Assembly: GCA_907163345.1 (NCBI GenBank) | Contig: CAJQUN010001122.1 | Coordinates: forward strand, 1 to 64,000 | DNA: 64,000 nt | From: Haberlea rhodopensis | Lineage: Eukaryota > Streptophyta > Magnoliopsida > Lamiales > Gesneriaceae | Reading direction: 5' to 3' | In this document: piece after piece, positions 58,280 through 64,000 of the stretch | Layout of the letters: each line of letters begins with the position of its first letter | Numbering within the stretch: the stretch's first letter is position 1 | Made by a program: the position numbers and the translations under genes | The notes under the pieces: model-generated | Database searches by the model: none | What the model was told of the DNA's origin: nothing | The model's input: only the letters and a program-made list of their open reading frames with translations

Positions 58280-59408
58280 TGTTAGGATCGGTCCGGAGTG
58301 TTTAGAGGGGGGGTGAATGAACACTCCTTCTAAAAATTAATCCTTTGTGATTTCTTTCGGATTAGTGAAAGAAATCTGTTTCTTAATCAATTCTTGTACA
58401 GAACAGACCACTGAAAGTATAAGTGCGGAACGGTCTGTTCTTGTATATGTAAGAACGGCTCGATGGCTAGTATGAAAGAACAAGTGCAGAAATAAGATAC
58501 ACAGGATATGTTTCTGGAAGTTCGAAGGTGGTGTAATCCTTCTACGTCTCCCCTTCTTCCAATTAAGGAAGGTTTATACTAGAAGACTTTGATTTATACA
58601 ATCCTGTTGTACAAACCCGATTCAGACTGGATTTACCTCACAACCAATCTAAAACTCCTAGTCACTCGATCTGCTCAGACACACTTTGTCTGACAGTTAC
58701 AATAAGTTTCTCACTTCTATTTTTCAACACAGAAAACACAAGATGCGCACAGTGATCCTAAATGATCAAATGTTACAAAGTAAACGTGCTTAAGAATGAT
58801 TTCAGCTCGAGAGCTTCTGAGCTTGTAAGCTTGGGCTGTTTTTGCTTTCTTGTGTAATGTTCAATTGATCAGCAAGAGTCATTATATTCCTTTTGTTGCA
58901 TCCTTTTATAGTTGTATGTACCAACGACATTATTTCCCTTAAAGTGCAACTTTGACTCTGCTTAAACTCTGAGTAGACTTCATTCTTCTTCTTCAGGATA
59001 CTTGCCGTTCTGGTTCATACTTTCGGCGACTGTCAGGTAAGCTCTTCTTTGCCTTCTTACCTTTTATGGCAATCTTCAGTCTTTGGTCCTTTGTAGCATT
59101 AATTACAACATTAAATGCTACAATAAATAGCCGTTAATGATTCGGACTGAGGAGCCATTCTTTATGTATCCTTGACTGCTCTGATCTGATAAAGATTGAG
59201 ATCGATCTGAAGCATCGATCTAGTCAGTCTGAAATCCATCGATCCTGTCTGATATATAATATGCCTTATCAGCTTGTTCTGTTTTGAGCTATTGATCTGG
59301 TCAGTCTGTCTGTTTTGGGCGATCGTTCTGGTCAGTCTGATTTCACTCGATCCGGCCTGATATGTTTTGTCATCTTTAAAATCTCATCGATAAGATCCGG
59401 AACTAACA
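58280..59408 (-). repeat. 5' LTR of the Sirevirus-type element
   Basis: The 1129-bp partner of 48822-49950, differing by scattered single-base changes and two single-base indels that cancel in length. Confidence 0.92.
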
Positions 59409-59413
59409 ACCCG

Positions 59414-60137
59414 GCAGTAATTCGGTCAATGGTGTTAACCCTGGGCACAAAAAGGTATCATAGCATATAAAAGCCCATTTTGTGCCCAGGGTTAACACCG
59501 TTTGACCGAACTACTGGCGGGTACTCAATCAGCTTTTACGATGGCTCCTCACCACCAACAATGTGCAACACAACCAGTGGTATCTGTTAGAGAGTCCTTC
59601 AGCAATAGCCAGCACAACCTTGTTTCGTTTCCTACGTAGGTCGTAAAATGCAACCACCGCCACAAGTGGTACTATCAGCTTTCAAAACCAGGACTCTACA
59701 ACAAGACCTGAACCTTGTAGCAGAGCCTAGGTCATTCCCTACAGAGATCTGTGCTTCGTGATTGGGTCACACAACAGAGGCTCGGGACTATTTATATGCT
59801 CTGATACCATTTTGTGACAGGCACCGTTTGACCGAACTACTGCAGGTTACTCAATCAGCTTTTACGATGGCTCCTCCCCACCAACCACGTGCAACGTAAC
59901 GAGTGGTACCTGTTAGAGAGTCCTTCAGCAATAGCCAGCACAGCCCTGCTTCGTTTCCTACGTAGTGCGTAAAGTGCAACCACAACCACAAGTGGTACCT
60001 ATCAGCTTGCAAACCCAGGACTCTACAACAGGACCTGAACCCTGTAGCAGAGCCTAGGTCATTCCCTATGGAGATATGTGCTTCGTGATTGGGTCACACA
60101 TCAGAGGCTCAGGACTTTTTATATGCTCTGATACCAT
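59414..60137. repeat. PBS-bearing 330-bp tandem units and inverted-repeat arm
   Basis: Two direct units (59478-59810 and 59811-60137) each start TTTGTG and end GCTCTGATACCAT. On the minus strand each therefore begins with the initiator-tRNA PBS TGGTATCAGAGC and ends GCACAAAA or TCACAAAA. 59414-59452 is an inverted partial copy, separated from unit 1 by a 25-base spacer with a mutated PBS (AGGTATCATAGC). The units share words with the leader-type repeats at 46674-46840 and 48739-48821. They may be caulimovirid leader or LTR-element termini; which one is not settled. Confidence 0.65.
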
Positions 60138-60877
60138 TTTGTGCCAAGGAAGGATCGCAAAAAACGGGGACTTGTAAAAAGAAGAAGTTAAATGCCACTT
60201 TTTTATAAGTATAAGGATATAAAAGATAATTAAATATTACATATAGGCTTTTTATAAATAAAACAAAAGCTTAGCGGGTAGAATGCAACTCACCAATCCA
60301 CTGAGGGGTAAAATAGTCAAAATAAAGCATCAAATTGATTTGAAATTTTGAAATTGGAACTATTTGAATAAAAATTTATCAAACTTGGATTTTTCTGCAC
60401 TATTGTTTTTCTCAAGACTTAAGTGAATTAAGTTTCCCAAAAGGGTACTTCCTTGCAATTCCCACGTCTATTTAATTGGTGTCTGTGATTGATTTTCAAA
60501 ACTACTTATGTACTTTTCAGATCAAAAAATAGATTTTGAGTGTGTTATTTCATTGTTTCTGTTATTGATTTATCTAAAAATAGGTAGTTAAAAGCAGAAA
60601 CAAAGAAGCATGTTATGTGGTGTTTTTCACTGTTTTACTGGTGTGGTGACAATTTTATAATAATTTGATATTCATTAAGCTGTTTTTTTTATTTTATAAC
60701 AAACATTCAATGCTTTTCTTCAAAAATAAATTTTTTCAACTTTAAGCAAAAATAATATAAAAATATTTTGAATAAATAATTACAAACAAGCCCAAAAAAC
60801 CGGGATTGTATGTGCAATATCTTATGGCCCAAACCATATTATGGGATTCCATTCGGCAGTCAATATGGGGGTAAAAA
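60138..60877. other. Spacer with the second dispersed-repeat copy
   Basis: Intergenic sequence. 60515-60790 is the second copy of the repeat at 22380-22660. No gene is seen. Confidence 0.5.
60515..60790. repeat. Dispersed repeat, copy 2
   Basis: Direct-orientation match to 22380-22660 with many substitutions and small indels; non-coding. Confidence 0.6.
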
Positions 60878-61559
60878 ACGGGTTTTTTAACTAAATAACC
60901 CAAATAAATAATCAATTCTCAAAATAACCTAAAATAAAAATTATTTCATAAATGACCTTACCCGCCAACTGAGTTGGCGTGTCCTTTTACACGCCAACCA
61001 AGTTGGCGTGGCCAACTTTCTCTTTATTTATTTTTTTTTGTTTTTTGTTTTTTATTTTTTTTTCATTCCTTTTTTTAAAATAAAAAATAAAATAAAATAA
61101 AAATATATACAAGTCAAATATTTGTATGAATTTGTTTTACGCACAATTCATAAATCAACTTAATATGATTAATTTAAATTGACTGACATATTATTTTATA
61201 TGTTTTTTCTCTTTAAAATAAGCTACGTTGCACGGACCCAGTTAAAATGGTGCTGATGGTTGTAGATTTTCTAATTCTTGGTTGTATTGAATAAAAATAT
61301 AAACATTTCAAACAAAAATATAAAAATATAAAAGTTGGCTGGTCGGCCGTGCCGAAAAATGCTTTTATGGTGATTTATATTTTTATTCAATTCAAGAATT
61401 AGGAAATCTTCAAATCTTCAAATCTTGGACACGCCAACCAACTTTCAAAGTTGGTCCCACCAACTCAGTTGGCAGGTAAAATCATTTATGAAATAATTTT
61501 TATTTTGGGTTATTTTGAGAATTAATTATTTATTTGGCGTTATTTTATTAAAAACCCGT
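60878..61559. mobile_element. Foldback element, 682 bp, upstream of TIM17
   Basis: The left end starts ACGGGTTTTT and about 130 bases of the left arm are repeated as reverse complement at the right end (ending AAAACCCGT). Both arms contain AATTCTCAAAATAACC and GCCAACTGAGTTGG words. The middle is AT-rich and non-coding. A-runs on both sides prevent defining a target duplication. Confidence 0.8.
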
Positions 61560-62736
61560 AAAAAACTGCAATTCTTATAGCTCAATTGGACTCATTTCAC
61601 GCCCTTTCCTTCTACTGCAATAAAGCTGCCAGCTTCTCCGCCATTCCTACCCGTTTACGTCGCACCACAAGAATCCAAGGTGAACCCTAATTCTTATTTC
61701 CGAAAATTTCCAGTATTGTGTTTTGGATTTCTGGTTCCATTCTGTGACTGAAGTCTTCATTTTGATTAATTATGTCTATATTTTCTTCGTATTGGTCAAT
61801 TTAGGTTTTACCGTTTTTTTAATGTTAATTGCTACTTTTACTGCAAACTAAGACAATGGATGGTTGATGAATTTTGATACGTGATGTGAAATCCCTTCTT
61901 TTGCGTAATTATTTGGCTAGGTCAGTATTGGCACTTGCTTCCGCCTTTTGTGAGAATTCGAATATCTCATTTTGAGGTTTTAAGATCCATTCAGGGTGTG
62001 GATCATCTGTGATCCCCCCTCAAATGAATAAAATCAGTATTTTTTTCTAAAAAAATATAACCCAAAATATGTCCCCAACTAAATTTCTTGATCCAATTGA
62101 TACATACTATTTTTTTCAGATTGACCAAGGTGCGGAACGACCTAGAGTTTAATGTGGAAAATATGGAAAACCATATCATAACGTCTTAACAGCAAAATCG
62201 GTGATATTCCTGCTGATGTATATTTTACAACATACATTCTAAAAAACCATCTTGATCCTAGGATTTGTTAGTCAGGATTTTGATAGAAGCAAAAATGTTG
62301 AACATATATAAAGAGTTTGGTAGACCTTAATGGAGTGATGCAGTAAATTGCTTTGGTATAGATTTACATTAAGTCTAGTGTTATTTTGTGCATGATATAG
62401 AGTTACTTTATGTCTCCATCGTATGAGAAATTTTATTGGTGGTGGTGGTGGTGGTGGGTAAATCAAGAGTGTTGAAGTTCATTAATAATCTTGGAAGACA
62501 TGTCTGACCTGATTTTAGCTTTTCTCACATGTTCATCATCCTGCTAATTAAAATTTTATGCGTAGTTGCCAAGGATTTGCATTGGTTCTTGGTTGTTAAA
62601 GTGTGTATCTTAAGGTGAAGATCAAGATCAGTCAAACGCTTCATAGCAAGTGTTATTTTCTCTTCAGGTAGCCTTAGCTGTGCCCTTCAACAGTTGTTAA
62701 CTCCATTTCCTTTTTACTTTGCCTTGTGATTGCTCC
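61560..62736 (+). promoter_or_regulatory. TIM17 promoter side, 5' UTR and probable 5' UTR intron
   Basis: A donor AAG|GTGAACCC at 61680 and an acceptor TCTCTTCAG ending at 62667 can remove 988 bases, leaving 69 bases of 5' UTR before the ATG at 62737. A (GGT)n run lies at about 62438-62457 inside the intron. A 5' UTR intron argues that this is the original locus and not a processed copy. Confidence 0.5.
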
Positions 62737-63402
62737 ATGGGGACTCCAGAAACGTCAAGAGAACCATGCCCTGATCGTATCCTTGATGATGTCGGGGGAG
62801 CATTTGGCATGGGCGCTGTTGGTGGTTCAGCTTTCCATTTCATGAAGGGCATCTACAACTCCCCTAAAGGTGAACGTCTGATTGGTGGATCTCAAGCTGT
62901 TCGCATGAATGCACCTCGCATTGGTGGCAGTTTTGCTGTTTGGGGTGGACTGTTTTCTACATTTGACTGCACAATGGTCTACCTCCGCCAGAAACAGGAT
63001 CCTTGGAACTCAATCATAGCTGGTGCTGCAACGGGAGGCTTTCTACAGATGCGTCAGTGATTAGGTCCTGCTTCACGATCAGCTATGTTTGGTGGTGTCT
63101 TACTTGCTTTGATTGAGGGAGCTGGAATCATGTTAAATAAAATCATGAGTGCACCTCAGAATTTCCCACCAATGGAGGAGCCACTACCAAATGTTCCTGG
63201 TGTGCCGGGATATCCAATGGCGCAAATTCCTGGTCAAGTTCCTATAAATGTTGAGAGCATAGGAGCTGGACCTTCATCATCTTCATGGTTTGGAGGTCTT
63301 TTCGGTGGTGGGAAGGAGGAGAAAGGTACCAGTGATGAAAGCAAGACGAAGGTCTTGGAGAGTTTTGATGCCCCAAGCCCACCATTATTTGATTACAAAT
63401 AG
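62737..63402 (+). pseudogene. TIM17: TIM17 mitochondrial import subunit with in-frame TGA
   Basis: The product is the channel-forming subunit of the TIM23 complex in the mitochondrial inner membrane. The frame begins at the ATG at 62737 (MGTPETSREPCPDRILDDVG) and keeps the family's GGAFGMGAVGGSAFHFMKG, QAVRMNAPRIGGSFAVWGGL and YLRQKQDPWNSIIAGAATGG segments, with glycine-rich membrane helices. At 63058-63060 TGA stands where a glycine codon (GGA) is expected; reading on, the same frame gives LGPASRSAMFGGVLLALIEG, a proline-rich tail and a stop at 63400-63402, for 221 codons in all. Everything else is clean. As it stands, translation gives 107 residues and lacks the last membrane helix. This may be a young null allele, a locus compensated by a paralogue, or a sequencing error. 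Intronless coding sequence is normal for plant TIM17. Confidence 0.85.
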
Positions 63403-64000
63403 TTCTGGAGGCATTGTCTGGTAAATGAGAGATTGTTTTATTTATTTTGTTTTACATCTATAACAAGGTGCTCTCCAGTGTTGATACTATGATTTGTTGA
63501 AATATGCAACCATCTTTTTATGTTGTTGTCCAGGTAGTTACTTCTTGAGTCTTTCACCTCAGGGAGGCGATATATTTTGTCTTGGGATTGGTTCAGGGAG
63601 GGAGAAAATATATTATAAGTTATAGAAGCGTCATCTCTTATCTTGCTTGCTCTAATAATAACCTTAGGTGACTGAAACTGAACCAGTTTACTTGAGATTA
63701 TCTTGTGTGGTTTTGGAGTTCGGTTGAACACATCTTATTTTGATCTATAAGTTTTTAAAACTATCCTCGAGCCCAATGGTCCAGACTCGTGTGCTTGTTT
63801 TAGGATTGCTGGAGGTGACCTAGTTTAACTATCCTATTAATCTGCAAAATAACTACATGCTCCATCAAAACTTTGGAAGGCCTAGTTCCAGTGATTGATT
63901 ATTTGGCTCGATTTACACCCCTACTTGTAAAGGAAGCGATCGGTTTGTATGAGAAATTCAAATTCAAATTCAACACACCTGCAGATACAACAAGTGTCTG
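63403..64000. other. 3' flank of TIM17, no further gene
   Basis: Likely TIM17 3' UTR followed by intergenic sequence. The 97-codon minus-strand frame at 63438-63731 has no recognisable product. Confidence 0.4.

Larger units (their letters stand above)
48822..59408 (-). mobile_element. Sirevirus-type Ty1/Copia retrotransposon with envelope-like ORF
   Basis: The element is 10,587 bp with a 5-bp target duplication ACCCG (48817-48821 and 59409-59413). LTRs of 1129 bp lie at 48822-49950 and 58280-59408, with roughly 20 differences by eye, so about 98 percent identical. The primer-binding site TGGTATCAGAGC (minus, 58277-58266) is two bases inside the 5' LTR. The polypurine tract AAAAAGGGGGAATT (minus, 49964-49951) abuts the 3' LTR. 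Sense order on the minus strand is gag, protease, integrase, RT, RNase H, then a long extra frame before the 3' LTR, the layout of Sireviruses. Gag is broken by frameshifts; pol and the extra frame are open. Confidence 0.93.

Overview
The window is nuclear DNA of a flowering plant. It is AT-rich, its genes have GT-AG introns, and four of the five host genes have clear plant orthologues. Asterid-type eudicot is a guess; eudicot is well supported by the protein sequences. About two thirds of the window is repeat DNA.

Gene layout. 875-2492 holds an RRM-like protein gene wrecked by frameshifts and stops (+). 11570-21373 is an intact five-exon receptor-like cytoplasmic kinase, PBL27-like (+), whose second intron is swollen to 5.9 kb by nested retroelements. 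23165-25709 is a seven-exon phosphatidylglycerophosphate synthase (+). 35300-35800 is a single-exon Bet v 1/lachrymatory-factor-synthase-like protein (-). 40330-45528 is a 16-exon casein-kinase-I-like kinase of the MUT9-like/PPK group (-); its ancestral first exon has stop codons, so the open frame starts late. 62737-63402 is a TIM17 translocase gene (+) with one in-frame TGA replacing a glycine codon. These genes have no shared pathway; they are ordinary, separately transcribed plant genes.

Repeats, left to right. A decayed Copia pol fragment (2.9-4.6 kb, +). A 2.0-kb solo LTR (6267-8272) with a 5-bp target duplication, and a related LTR-like block (9197-11181); both carry clusters of GCGATCGATCGC-type palindromes. 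A Ty3/Gypsy remnant (about 13.4-18.0 kb, -) with a 765-bp TRIM-like miniature element inserted in it (16435-17199), all inside the PBL27 intron. An RTE-type LINE (26.4-29.3 kb, +) and two 3' stubs of the same family (36.3-36.8 kb). A hAT-like element (29807-34529) split by a 4.0-kb non-autonomous Copia element (30363-34393, -) whose two 661-bp LTRs look identical and which has gag but almost no pol. Several MITEs and a SINE.

The most striking block is 46.6-60.1 kb. It has an endogenous caulimovirid (pararetrovirus) remnant with a movement-protein reading frame and a promoter-like region, then a 10.6-kb Sirevirus-type Copia element (48822-59408, -; TSD ACCCG; LTRs 1129 bp) with an open pol frame and a long envelope-like frame downstream of pol, then PBS-bearing 330-bp tandem units. 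The Sirevirus split one arm of an older head-to-head inverted repeat. No CRISPR array, rRNA or convincing tRNA gene was seen.
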